Shown here: positions 20,048 through 29,810 of the stretch, in pieces
Layout of the letters: the number at the start of each line of letters is the position of its first letter
How positions within the stretch are numbered: the first letter of the stretch is position 1
Origin: Bacteroidota bacterium
GTDB lineage: Bacteria; Bacteroidota; Bacteroidia; Chitinophagales; Chitinophagaceae
Direction: 5' to 3'
DNA: 64,000 nt
Assembly: GCA_005800655.1 (NCBI GenBank)
Contig: SYEV01000087.1
Span: 1-64,000, forward strand
Made by a program: the position numbers and the translations under genes
Notes under the pieces: model-generated
Databases searched by the model: none
Seen by the model: the letters and a program-made list of their open reading frames with translations, nothing else
What the model was told of the DNA's origin: nothing

Positions 20048-21523
20048 ATGGGAAGGAAAAATGATTTTAACATATATACGCAAGAATTTGAGGCAATCAA
20101 TAAAAAAATTGAACGTCGTAATTTTTTGAAAAGTACCGCAGGCGGTATGGGCGCGATGGCACTAGGTACTTTATTAAGTAGTAGTATTTCAACAAAAACA
20201 TTTGAACAACAAATATTAGACGCCTTACCCACTATCGCGCCAAAAGCAAAACGCGTAGTCTATTTGTTTATGAGTGGTGGCCCTTCACAATTTGAAACAT
20301 TTGATTACAAACCTGATTTAATAAAAATGCAAGGACAGGGTTTACCTGATTCTGTTCGTAATGGGCAACGCTTAACAGGAATGAGTGCCAGTCAAGCTTT
20401 ACTTCCTATTGCCTCCTCCTTTGCAAATTTTAAACAGCATGGAAAAAGTAATACCTGGGTAAGCGATCTATTACCTTACACCGCGCAGGTGGTAGACGAA
20501 TTGTGTATTATTAAATCCATGTATACAGAACAAATTAATCATGATCCAGCACTCACCTTTTTTCAAACTGGACATCAGCTTCCGGGTCGACCATCTATTG
20601 GATCTTGGATGAGTTATGGATTGGGATCTGAAAATAAAAATTTACCTGCATTCATCGTATTGGTTTCAAAAAATGCTTCTCGCGATCAGCCTTTATATGC
20701 AAGATTATGGGGGAATGGATTTTTACCTTCACAACATCAGGGGGTACAATTTAGATCAGGCAAGGATCCTGTATTATTTTTAAATAATCCCGAGGGCTAT
20801 GATGGAACCGACCGTAAAGAAATGTTAGATTATTTGGGACAACTGAATAATTTACAAAATGAAGTGTGGGGTGATGCTGAAGTAGATGCGCGTATGTCAC
20901 AATACGAATTAGCTTTTAGAATGCAAACATCGGTACCTGATGTGATGGATACATCGAATGAGTCAGATGAGGTTTTTGATTTATACGGACCAGATAGTAG
21001 AGAAAAAGGAACATTCGCAGCCAATTGTTTATTAGCGCGCAAACTTTTAGAAAAAGATGTTCGCTTTGTGCAACTGTATCATCAAGGATGGGATCATCAT
21101 GGTTCCTTGCCACAAGGAATGAAACAACAATGTAAGCAAACAGATCAAGCATCAGCGGCATTAATTATGGATTTAAAACGAAGAGGTATGCTCGATGATA
21201 CTTTAGTGATATGGGGTGGTGAGTTTGGTCGTACTGCTTATTCCCAAGGAAAATTAGAAAAAGATAATTATGGCAGAGATCATCATCCGCGTTGTTTTAC
21301 TATGTGGATGGCAGGCGCAGGCGTCAAGCCTGGTATGACTTACGGACAAACAGATGATTTTAGTTACAATATAGTGAAGGACCCGGTGCACGTGCATGAT
21401 TTTCATGCAACATTATTACATATCATGGGCATCAACCACGAACAATTAATTTATAAGTACCAAGGAAGGCGTTTCCGGCTCACGGATGTGTCTGGAAAAG
21501 TGATCAATGATATTCTCGTATAA
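20048..21523 (+). CDS. DUF1501 domain protein with Tat-like signal
   Basis: ERRNFLKSTAGGMGAMALG, VVYLFMSGGPSQFETFDYKP, GGEFGRTAYSQGKLEKDNYGRDHHP. Start inferred at the ATG at 20048. Confidence 0.92.
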   Translation: MGRKNDFNIYTQEFEAINKKIERRNFLKSTAGGMGAMALGTLLSSSISTKTFEQQILDALPTIAPKAKRVVYLFMSGGPSQFETFDYKPDLIKMQGQGLPDSVRNGQRLTGMSASQALLPIASSFANFKQHGKSNTWVSDLLPYTAQVVDELCIIKSMYTEQINHDPALTFFQTGHQLPGRPSIGSWMSYGLGSENKNLPAFIVLVSKNASRDQPLYARLWGNGFLPSQHQGVQFRSGKDPVLFLNNPEGYDGTDRKEMLDYLGQLNNLQNEVWGDAEVDARMSQYELAFRMQTSVPDVMDTSNESDEVFDLYGPDSREKGTFAANCLLARKLLEKDVRFVQLYHQGWDHHGSLPQGMKQQCKQTDQASAALIMDLKRRGMLDDTLVIWGGEFGRTAYSQGKLEKDNYGRDHHPRCFTMWMAGAGVKPGMTYGQTDDFSYNIVKDPVHVHDFHATLLHIMGINHEQLIYKYQGRRFRLTDVSGKVINDILV

Positions 21524-21553
21524 AGAATATCGAAAATAAATTTATCTCTAATT

Positions 21554-22504
21554 TTATACACCCGCTTTTTTAAGTACTTCTAAAGTTTTTCTTAATCCAG
21601 TTTTAGCGACTTGTAATAAATCTTCTTTATAATAATTTGGATTATACATTTCTAATGAAATAAATCCTTTGTATCCTGTTGCTTTTAGATCTTGAAATAT
21701 AGAAGCAAGTGGTAATATACCATCCCCTGGATAAACACGGTGTTCATCTCTTAAATCTTTAAACGCAGGCGTGTTGGGCGCATCATTGAATTGAAAAATT
21801 GCAATGGCATCTCCCTTTAACATTTTTAATCCTTCAAAACCACCATCACTAATATACATATGATAAACATCGGGGATGACCATCGCGTTTGGATGATTTG
21901 CATCCATCGCTATACCAACCGCTTGACCTAAAGTTTTAATCGTAAAATATTTTACAAAAACCAAGGCGGGTTTAATATTAAATTCTTTCATGCCAATTTC
22001 AATAATGTCACGATATCTATCAGCCACCCATTTTTGATTATAATTTTCAGGCAAGGTATTGGGTATGGTTTGAATATGTTCGGCGCCAATATCATGCGCC
22101 ATACGCATACGTCGGCGCGTTTCCTTCAATGACGTTTCAAACTCAGGCATGGTTCCGGGTATTGCATTCCAAAGGCCAATGACACTTGGCACTTTCAGAC
22201 CTAGCTTTTTAATTTCTGCACCCAAGGCTTTTAAATTCCCTCCATTTTTTTCAAACTCTTCTAATTCACTATCCCAGGGCTCAATGCCATCAAAACCAGC
22301 TTCAGCAGCAATGCTTACTTTATCTTTAAGGGAGGCCGGTCGAATGGTGGCGGTATCCAAACAAATTGGCCAAGGACTAGCGCCCTTTTGGTAACGCTTC
22401 CCTTTTTGTTCCAATTGTTTTGTTTCCGCAATTGCAGCTGTTGGTAAAATTCCGGCCATTAAGCCGATGGTGCTACTCAATCCGATAAAGTTTCTGCGTT
22501 TCAT
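21554..22504 (-). CDS. Sugar phosphate isomerase/epimerase (TIM barrel, AP-endonuclease 2 family) with Tat-like signal
   Basis: MKRRNFIG start; AAEAGFDGIEPWDSE; DGILPLASIFQDLKATGYKGFISLEMYNPNYY. Confidence 0.87.
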   Translation of the reverse strand: MKRRNFIGLSSTIGLMAGILPTAAIAETKQLEQKGKRYQKGASPWPICLDTATIRPASLKDKVSIAAEAGFDGIEPWDSELEEFEKNGGNLKALGAEIKKLGLKVPSVIGLWNAIPGTMPEFETSLKETRRRMRMAHDIGAEHIQTIPNTLPENYNQKWVADRYRDIIEIGMKEFNIKPALVFVKYFTIKTLGQAVGIAMDANHPNAMVIPDVYHMYISDGGFEGLKMLKGDAIAIFQFNDAPNTPAFKDLRDEHRVYPGDGILPLASIFQDLKATGYKGFISLEMYNPNYYKEDLLQVAKTGLRKTLEVLKKAGV

Positions 22505-22635
22505 AGAATTATTTAGTTCTTGAGAAGCTCAATATACAAAATTTATAGACTACGCTATTGAATGAGATAATTTGAATTTAAATCGCAATTTAAAATGCAT
22601 TCCCCACAATATTTTATTTATATTTATTTTACAAA

Positions 22636-23388
22636 ATGAGGAGTATGAAAAAAATTCTATTATTCACTAGCTACTGTATACTAATGCTTACCTCTAGTGT
22701 TAACAGTCAAACAAATATAAATATTTTGGGGGCATGGGGGAAAGAAGAAAATAATACTAAAACATTGGTCATAATCACAGATTATATTTTAAGTGTTGCG
22801 AGCTATAACTTAGTAGAGAAAAAATTTAATTATACTTGGGGTGGTAAATATCGTATAGATAAGGAAAATATGGAATTATCCTATGAATGGCATTCTCTGG
22901 ATACCGCCATGGTTAATCTATCTGCAAGTATTCCAATAACAATTAAAAAAGATGGCCAACTTTTCTTAGGCAATATATTATCCGGCTTAACGAGGTTAGA
23001 TGGGGGAAAAGCGGGCGATTTATTTGGCTCTTGGATTATTAGCGGAAATTATACAAATGATATTGTTAGTAAAAGAGCAAATCCTTTTTTTCCAAGACGC
23101 ACCATGAAAATTATTTCAGGCAAGTACTTTCAATGGGTAAGTTATAATGTAGTGACCAAAAAATTCTTTGATGCCGGAGGTGGAACACAAACAACACAAA
23201 ACGGAAAGTATACCGAAAACATTGAATACTTTACAAAAACCACGCAAAGTATTGGGAAGTCGCTTTCCTTTGGATATTCCATTATTGATGGGGACTGGAG
23301 ACACCAAGGACAAAAATCAACGGGTGGTCCATTAGATGAATGTTGGACCAAAAGAAAAATAATTGAAGAAAAATTTACTAAAAAATAA
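22636..23388 (+). CDS. Secreted hypothetical protein with an internal duplication (lipocalin-like guess)
   Basis: Signal peptide; two related halves (LSVASYNLVEKKFNYTWGGKY and FQWVSYNVVTKKFFDAGGGTQTTQNGKY). Confidence 0.6.
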   Translation: MRSMKKILLFTSYCILMLTSSVNSQTNINILGAWGKEENNTKTLVIITDYILSVASYNLVEKKFNYTWGGKYRIDKENMELSYEWHSLDTAMVNLSASIPITIKKDGQLFLGNILSGLTRLDGGKAGDLFGSWIISGNYTNDIVSKRANPFFPRRTMKIISGKYFQWVSYNVVTKKFFDAGGGTQTTQNGKYTENIEYFTKTTQSIGKSLSFGYSIIDGDWRHQGQKSTGGPLDECWTKRKIIEEKFTKK

Positions 23389-23467
23389 ATCTAAAAAGCG
23401 ATCTTAACAATATATCAATCACAATTTGTTTTCCTTATCTTTAATATTCACCTTCAATACAAATACA

Positions 23468-24880
23468 ATGAGTACAAATAGACGTTCCTTTCTTCGCAAT
23501 ATTGCCCTAGGTTCTGGTGCAATCATTACATCGATTCCAGAAAAGGGATTTGCTGCTAGCCATGTGAAAAATACAACACCCGCTCCTGCTGCATTTAATA
23601 TGTGTGGTTATGCGGCACCTAAATTACCAACGGTGCGCGTAGCTGTTATTGGATTAGGTAATCGTGGACCAGGTGCGGTTGACAGATTAAGTTATATAGA
23701 TGGGGTTGAAATAAAAGCCTTGTGTGATAAATATCCTGAGCGTGTAGAAAAGGCACAAAACATTCTTACAAAAAAGGGTTTGCCTAAAGCAAAAGCCTAT
23801 TCGGGCGCTGAGGGCTGGAAAGCGGTTTGTGAATCCAATGATATTGATTTAATTTATGTAACTACGCCATGGTCATTACACACGCCCATCTCGGTGTATG
23901 CAATGAAAAATGGTAAGCATGCTGCTTCTGAAGTACCTGCTGCTAAAACGATTGACGAGTGTTGGGAGCTGGTAGAAACTTCCGAAAAAACACGCAAGCA
24001 TATGATGATGCTTGAGAATTGTTGCTACGACTTTTTTGAATTACTTACACTTAATATGGCACGCAACGGATTGTTTGGTGAAATTTTACACGCAGAGGGT
24101 GCATACATACATGACTTAAGCAGTGACTATTTGTTTAATAAAAAGGCGTATGCGGATATGTGGAGATTGAAAGAAAATATCGAAAACAATGGTAGTCTAT
24201 ATCCTACACATGGATTAGGGCCAATTGCGCAATGCATGAATATTAATCGTGGAGATAAATTTGATCACTTGGTGAGTATGAGCACCAATGATTTTTCGTT
24301 AGGCAAAATGGCGAATGACATGGCAGCAAAGGATGATTTTTTCAAAGAATACACTGGAAAAACATATCGCGGAAATATGAACACGACCATTATTAAAACC
24401 GATTTAGGTAAAACATTAATGGTACAACATGATGTATCTTCTCCACGTCCTTATTCTAGAATCCATTTAGTGAGTGGCACTAAAGGTGCAGCACAAAAAT
24501 ATCCTGGTCCAGAGCGTATTGCATTAGGACACGCATGGATGAAAGAAGATGAACTGAATAGAATGCGTGAAAAATATACACCACCAATTGTAAAACATAT
24601 CGGAGAAATTGCAAAAAATATTGGCGGTCATGGTGGAATGGACTTTATTATGGACTGGAGATTAATTGATTGTTTACGCAATGGTTTACCATTGGATCAA
24701 GATGTGTATGACGCTGCTTCATGGAGTGCTGTGTTTCCATTGAGTGGTAATTCTGTTGGACAAAGATCAAAAACAATCGATGTTCCTGATTTCACTAGAG
24801 GTGGCTGGAAAATAAATAAGCCACATGACATGACATTAAATGGTGGCGGAAATACAGGCGTAAGAGCTGTTGTAAAATAA
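23468..24880 (+). CDS. Gfo/Idh/MocA family oxidoreductase with Tat-like signal
   Basis: MSTNRRSFLRNIALGSGA; VRVAVIGLGNRGPGAVD; ENCCYDFFELLTLNMARNGLFGEI. ATG at 23468. Confidence 0.9.
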   Translation: MSTNRRSFLRNIALGSGAIITSIPEKGFAASHVKNTTPAPAAFNMCGYAAPKLPTVRVAVIGLGNRGPGAVDRLSYIDGVEIKALCDKYPERVEKAQNILTKKGLPKAKAYSGAEGWKAVCESNDIDLIYVTTPWSLHTPISVYAMKNGKHAASEVPAAKTIDECWELVETSEKTRKHMMMLENCCYDFFELLTLNMARNGLFGEILHAEGAYIHDLSSDYLFNKKAYADMWRLKENIENNGSLYPTHGLGPIAQCMNINRGDKFDHLVSMSTNDFSLGKMANDMAAKDDFFKEYTGKTYRGNMNTTIIKTDLGKTLMVQHDVSSPRPYSRIHLVSGTKGAAQKYPGPERIALGHAWMKEDELNRMREKYTPPIVKHIGEIAKNIGGHGGMDFIMDWRLIDCLRNGLPLDQDVYDAASWSAVFPLSGNSVGQRSKTIDVPDFTRGGWKINKPHDMTLNGGGNTGVRAVVK

Positions 24881-24886
24881 AATACT

Positions 24887-26041
24887 ATGTCTCTTTCCTA
24901 TAATTATAATTATCCTGGCATTGATGATTTAATAAAAAAAGCAAAATCAAAAATTCCAAAATTTGCTTTTGAATATCTAGATGGTGGATGTAATGAGGAC
25001 ATTAATTTATACAAGAATACCCAGGAATTAAGAGCGGTAGAATTAAAGCCTTATTATTTAAGAAAGCATATTGAAGCCAAATTAGAGACTAACTTATTTG
25101 GACATGTGTATGATGCGCCATTTGGAATTTCACCCATCGGGTTACAGGGTTTGGTTTGGCCGAATGCCCCTGAAATTTTAGCGAAAGCAGCATGCAAGCA
25201 CAATATCCCATTTATATTAAGTACGGTTTCCACCAGCAATATTGAAAAAATAAGTTCACTAACCGAGGGGCGTGCTTGGTTTCAATTATATCATCCTGCT
25301 GAAAATGAGATTAGAGATAAAATAATAAAACGTTTGCAAGATGTTGCTTGTCCTGTATTAGTTATTTTAAGTGACGTTCCTACATTTGGTTATCGACCCA
25401 GAGATATTAGAAATGGTTTGGCAATGCCGCCGCGCATGACACTTAAAAATATATTGCAAATCATGGGAAAGCCAGAGTGGGCGCTGAAAACTTTGTATCA
25501 TGGTCAACCGTCTTTTCAAACGATGAAGCCTTATATGCCAAAGGATTTAAACATGAAACAGTTGGGTCAGTTTATGAATAAAACCTTTTCGGGTAGATTA
25601 AATGAAGAAAAAATTGCAGCTATCCGAGATCAATGGAAAGGAAGATTAGTAATTAAAGGAATTGCATCTGAAGAAGATACCGAGATGGCAATAAAATTAG
25701 GATTAGATGGTATAATCGTATCCAATCATGGCGGTAGACAATTGGATGCTGGTCAATCCACTATCAAAACATTACATCCGATTGTAGAAAAATATAAGGG
25801 GCAAATAAAAATCATGATGGATAGTGGTATACGAACGGGTCCAGATATCGCTAGAACTATTGCATCGGGTGCTGAATTTGCGTTTTTAGGTAGAAGTTTT
25901 ATGTATGCTGTTGCCGCACTGGGCGATGAGGGTGGCGATCATCTTATTTCAAGTTTAAAAGTTCAGTTAAAGCAGGTGATGGATCAAGTGTGTTGTTCAA
26001 AAGTGGAGGAGCTTCCTTCGTTTTTAGTAAATCCTTCCTAG
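24887..26041 (+). CDS. FMN-dependent alpha-hydroxy-acid oxidizing protein (LldD/glycolate-oxidase family)
   Basis: RLVIKGIASEEDTEMAIKLGLDGIIVSNHGGRQLD; IKIMMDSGIRTGPDIARTIASGAEFAFLGRSFMY. Confidence 0.92.
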   Translation: MSLSYNYNYPGIDDLIKKAKSKIPKFAFEYLDGGCNEDINLYKNTQELRAVELKPYYLRKHIEAKLETNLFGHVYDAPFGISPIGLQGLVWPNAPEILAKAACKHNIPFILSTVSTSNIEKISSLTEGRAWFQLYHPAENEIRDKIIKRLQDVACPVLVILSDVPTFGYRPRDIRNGLAMPPRMTLKNILQIMGKPEWALKTLYHGQPSFQTMKPYMPKDLNMKQLGQFMNKTFSGRLNEEKIAAIRDQWKGRLVIKGIASEEDTEMAIKLGLDGIIVSNHGGRQLDAGQSTIKTLHPIVEKYKGQIKIMMDSGIRTGPDIARTIASGAEFAFLGRSFMYAVAALGDEGGDHLISSLKVQLKQVMDQVCCSKVEELPSFLVNPS

Positions 26042-26115
26042 GAAATTTTTTACACTAGTAAATATTTGTGATGATAAAAAATTTTATCGTTATGGTGGAA
26101 CACAATAAAAGCATC

Positions 26116-26823
26116 ATGAAAAAATATTCAAATTTTATTTTTGTAGTTATTGCTTTGTGTTTTTCATTAATAGGAAACGCACAAGGAAAATATATCCTTA
26201 AGTCTGGAGATGCCAATGGCATTAATAAATGGTATATGGGCCGACAAATTGCGCAGGTAATGAGTCACTATGGTATTGATTGGCTTGAACGAGAAGAAAG
26301 AGACAAGGAAGAAAACACAAGTTTGCTATTAAAAAATTTGAATGTACAACCCGGAATGATGATTGCGGATATTGGCGCTGGTAGCGGTTACCACAGTTCC
26401 TTATTATCAAAAATGGTGGGTAACGGAAAAGTGTATGCGGTAGATGTGGAGCTAGAAATGATTGCCTTTTTGAAAGATCGTATTAAAGCGGAAAAAACAA
26501 AAAATGTAGTCCCTATTTTATGTACAGAACAAACCGTTGGGCTCCCTGCAAATAGTATTGACTTAATGTTGCTAGTAGATGTGTACCATGAATTTTCTTA
26601 CCCCTATGAAATGGGTGTGGCCATGTTGGAAGCGCTCAAGCCAGATGGAAAATTGGTTCTAGTTGAATTTAGAACTGAAGATGAAATGGTGCCCATTAAA
26701 ACCATTCACAAAATGAGTGAACAACAAGCCGTTCGTGAGTTTAAAGCAGCAGGATTTATATTTGAAAAAAATATCAGCAACCTACCTTGGCAACACTGTA
26801 TGGTTTTTCGTAAAAATAAATAA
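26116..26823 (+). CDS. Class I SAM-dependent methyltransferase with predicted N-terminal signal peptide
   Basis: MKKYSNFIFVVIALCFSLIGNAQG signal-like start; motif I MIADIGAGSGYHSSLLSKMVG; VYAVDVE. ORF opens at 26068; ATG at 26116 gives the signal peptide. Confidence 0.82.
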   Translation: MKKYSNFIFVVIALCFSLIGNAQGKYILKSGDANGINKWYMGRQIAQVMSHYGIDWLEREERDKEENTSLLLKNLNVQPGMMIADIGAGSGYHSSLLSKMVGNGKVYAVDVELEMIAFLKDRIKAEKTKNVVPILCTEQTVGLPANSIDLMLLVDVYHEFSYPYEMGVAMLEALKPDGKLVLVEFRTEDEMVPIKTIHKMSEQQAVREFKAAGFIFEKNISNLPWQHCMVFRKNK

Positions 26824-26847
26824 GGCAATAATAATTCCAACAATTTT

Positions 26848-27924
26848 TTACTTGGTTTGTAAATCCTTTGAGGTTGCTAAGGCAATAACCCTGCCTGATT
26901 TTCCCACTGCATTATAAAAATGATAAACAACACCCTTCCATTTGATTACCCATGGTTTATGCGCATAAGTTTCATCATACTCTGCGGAAGATTTAATTAA
27001 ATCCTCCCCCTCCCAATCCGTCCAATTCACTAGGTCATAGGAACAAGCAAATCTTTCAAAGGCGCCAGGTTTCCAAAATGCACCAAAGTAAAACATCACA
27101 TACAGTTTATTTATTTTGACTATTTGTGCATCTCCACAAATGCCTTTGTATTTTGTAATCACAGGAGACGCGCCATATCGTTTCCAAGAAACCATATCAT
27201 CCGAAACTGCCATACCAATACTTTCATATTTAGCAGTATCTCCTTTTGCATTATAATACATGACAAAGGGATGCGAAGTATGTTTTTGTTTGTCTCTTAT
27301 AACGGTGCTTTTATAAATAGTTTTGTTTTCAAACCATCTTGTATCAATATCTTTCGGTTGTAAAATTGGTGTTGTTGCTGTTTGCCATTCTACTGGTTTT
27401 GTAAGCGTTGAATTGTTTGCCATACCTACGCCCAATACACCGGCTTCGTATCCAATGGTATTACCACCTAAATAAGACATCCAGTATTTATTATTAAATT
27501 TTTCTACCTTATAACTCCCTCCCCAATTAATATCTACCAATGACATATAACCCGCTTTTTGGTTGGCGTCCCAGGTATCTTTTGAAAAAGAAAGAATTTT
27601 ACCCAGTGACTTCCAATCCAATAAATTTTTGCTCTCAGCGATCCAGGTTTCATACCCCTTACCATCAAAAACAATATAGGTCATATACCAAACGCCATTT
27701 TTTTTGAATATCGTTGGACTGTCCATTAATTTATTTGCGTCGGGGTGTTTAAAAACAACACCATATTTATAGGGTGTTTTAATTTCATTAAAAACCTGCT
27801 CCATCATTTCCTTAGATACAACGGTATTATATTTTTTAGCGCCAGCTGATTGTTTTTTATTTTGCGCAGCTGCGAACAAGTGCAATATAAGCAGGGGCAA
27901 AAAGAGCAAATTTTTAAGCAGCAT
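26848..27924 (-). CDS. Glycoside hydrolase-like five-bladed beta-propeller (GH43/GH117-like)
   Basis: Signal peptide; MDSPTIFKKNGVWYMTYIVFDGKGYETWIAESKNLLDWK; WVIKWKGVVYHFYNAVG. Confidence 0.7.
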   Translation of the reverse strand: MLLKNLLFLPLLILHLFAAAQNKKQSAGAKKYNTVVSKEMMEQVFNEIKTPYKYGVVFKHPDANKLMDSPTIFKKNGVWYMTYIVFDGKGYETWIAESKNLLDWKSLGKILSFSKDTWDANQKAGYMSLVDINWGGSYKVEKFNNKYWMSYLGGNTIGYEAGVLGVGMANNSTLTKPVEWQTATTPILQPKDIDTRWFENKTIYKSTVIRDKQKHTSHPFVMYYNAKGDTAKYESIGMAVSDDMVSWKRYGASPVITKYKGICGDAQIVKINKLYVMFYFGAFWKPGAFERFACSYDLVNWTDWEGEDLIKSSAEYDETYAHKPWVIKWKGVVYHFYNAVGKSGRVIALATSKDLQTK

Positions 27925-27950
27925 AATGATGGGAATTTGAAAATTAAAAA

Positions 27951-27972
27951 GCCCTCAACTTTCGTTGAGGGC
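27951..27972 (-). terminator. Terminator downstream of tRNA-Phe (minus strand)
   Basis: GCCCTCAAC / GTTGAGGGC stem; T-rich on the minus strand after the stem. Confidence 0.75.
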
Positions 27973-27976
27973 CGTG

Positions 27977-28049
27977 TGGCACCACCCGGGCTCGAACCGG
28001 GGACACAAGGATTTTCAGTCCTTTGCTCTACCAACTGAGCTACAGCGCC
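27977..28049 (-). tRNA. tRNA-Phe (anticodon GAA)
   Basis: Minus strand GGCGCTGTAGCTCAGTTGGTAGAGCAAAGGACTGAAAATCCTTGTGTCCCCGGTTCGAGCCCGGGTGGTGCCA. Cloverleaf arms and GAA anticodon present; CCA not encoded. Confidence 0.95.
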
Positions 28050-28150
28050 ATCCTTTTTCATCCACCCGCTCGCTTTTCAACGATTGGGTCGCAAATATAG
28101 GCAGGGAATCTTATAATTCAAAAAACCAAGCCCACATTATACCTAATATA

Positions 28151-29539
28151 TTAGTACTCACAGTTTTTAGGGGTTCTTGCAAATGGAATTACGTCTCTAA
28201 TATTTGTCATTCCGGTTACAAATTGTACCATTCTTTCAAATCCTAGGCCAAAGCCTGCATGGGGCACAGAACCAAATCTTCTTGTATCTAGGTAATAGCT
28301 CATCTCCTGTAATGGTATATGCATAGCGTTCATTCTGGCCTCTAGTTTTTCTAAACGCTCTTCCCTTTGGGATCCGCCCACAATCTCACCAATGCCAGGC
28401 GCCAAAATATCCATGGCCGCTACCGTTTCTTTGCCTGGTTCACATCCATCATTCATACGCATATAAAAAGCTTTAATTGCAGCAGGATATCCTGTAACAA
28501 TCACTGGTTTTTTAAAATGCTGCTCCACCAAGTATCTTTCATGTTCACCTGATGATATTATTTCTATCGCTTCGGTATAAGTAATTCTTTCAAATCCGTT
28601 TTCAACAACAAATTTTAATTTTTCAATTAATCCAAGTCCACTTCTTTTTTCCGTCGGTAATTGTTTTTCTTCCTCTGCCAAGCGCGTATCTAAAAATTGT
28701 AAATCATCGATATTATTTTTCATCACATAAGCAATTAAATGCTTAATGAAATCTTCAGCCAAGTTCATGTTGTCTTCTAAATCATTAAAAGCAACCTCGG
28801 GTTCAATCATCCAAAATTCTGCTAAGTGTCTGGTGGTGTTTGAATTTTCAGCACGGAAGGTGGGGCCAAAAGTGTAAATGTCTGAAAACGCCATGGCGCC
28901 TAGCTCTCCTTCTAGTTGACCACTCACCGTTAAGTTAGTACTCTTACCAAAAAAGTCCTGTGTAAAATCAATTTCACCAGCATCATTTTTAGGTGCCCCT
29001 TCCAATGGAAGTGTGGTTACGCGAAACATTTCTCCCGCACCCTCTGCATCCGAACTTGTAATAATGGGTGTATGTAAATATAAAAATCCGCGATCGTTAA
29101 AAAACTGATGCACTGTAAATGCAAGTGAATGTCTAATTCTAAAAACAGATCCAAATGTATTGGTTCTAAAACGCAGATGCGCTTTTTCTCTTAAAAATTC
29201 AAGGGAGTGTTTTTTAGGTTGTAAAGGATATTTTTCTGCGTCGCTATCTCCTAATATTTCTATGCTGGTTGCTTTTACTTCTACCGTTTGACCCTTACCC
29301 AAACTTTCAACCACGGTTCCGATAATTTTTAATGACGCACCGGTGGTGATTCTTTTTAAGATAGCGTCGTCAAATTCACCCAAGGAAGCAACGATTTGGA
29401 TGTTGGCATTGGTACTGCCATCATTTAAAGCAATGAACTGATTGTTTCTAAAAGTGCGTACCCATCCCATCACCACCACTTCGATACCCGTTGCGGTGCC
29501 CGATAACAATTGCTTAATTTTAATTCGTTGGTTGAACAT
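28151..29539 (-). CDS. asnS: Asparaginyl-tRNA synthetase
   Basis: Class II aaRS motifs ([50 protein letters not shown]). Start inferred at MFNQRIK because a TATCTTTG -7 element covers the upstream ATG at 29560. Confidence 0.95.
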   Translation of the reverse strand: MFNQRIKIKQLLSGTATGIEVVVMGWVRTFRNNQFIALNDGSTNANIQIVASLGEFDDAILKRITTGASLKIIGTVVESLGKGQTVEVKATSIEILGDSDAEKYPLQPKKHSLEFLREKAHLRFRTNTFGSVFRIRHSLAFTVHQFFNDRGFLYLHTPIITSSDAEGAGEMFRVTTLPLEGAPKNDAGEIDFTQDFFGKSTNLTVSGQLEGELGAMAFSDIYTFGPTFRAENSNTTRHLAEFWMIEPEVAFNDLEDNMNLAEDFIKHLIAYVMKNNIDDLQFLDTRLAEEEKQLPTEKRSGLGLIEKLKFVVENGFERITYTEAIEIISSGEHERYLVEQHFKKPVIVTGYPAAIKAFYMRMNDGCEPGKETVAAMDILAPGIGEIVGGSQREERLEKLEARMNAMHIPLQEMSYYLDTRRFGSVPHAGFGLGFERMVQFVTGMTNIRDVIPFARTPKNCEY

Positions 29540-29557
29540 ATTTGTATTTTCGAATGG

Positions 29558-29565
29558 CAAAGATA
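29558..29565 (-). promoter_or_regulatory. Bacteroidota sigma-ABfr -7 element (TATCTTTG) for asnS
   Basis: Minus-strand TATCTTTG matches TAnnTTTG about 19 bp upstream of the inferred start codon. Confidence 0.55.
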
Positions 29566-29810
29566 ATCCGTTTCAATGGCGAATTGACCCGTTTTAGACA
29601 TAAAAACACATAAAAAATTGTTTTTTTGTTAAAAATCTGCTTAACATTGCAGTAGCAACGCGCCAAAGCATTCATTTATTATTATTGGCTTGCTACACAA
29701 ATTTCCCTTATTCAATTTTTTGGTCACTATTATTAAGACCAACATTTCAAAAAAAGTTCTCAAATTATCCCAGCTCTTGATTCGATTTTTAAATAAACCA
29801 TAGTTACACA

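Noticed and set aside
27804-28061. 85-aa minus-strand ORF (MKKDGAVAQLVEQRTENPCVPGSSPGGATRP...) and overlapping plus-strand ORFs at 27850 and 27965
   Set aside because: They are translations through tRNA-Phe; GAVAQLVEQRTENPCVPGSSPGGATR is a well-known spurious tRNA-derived peptide.
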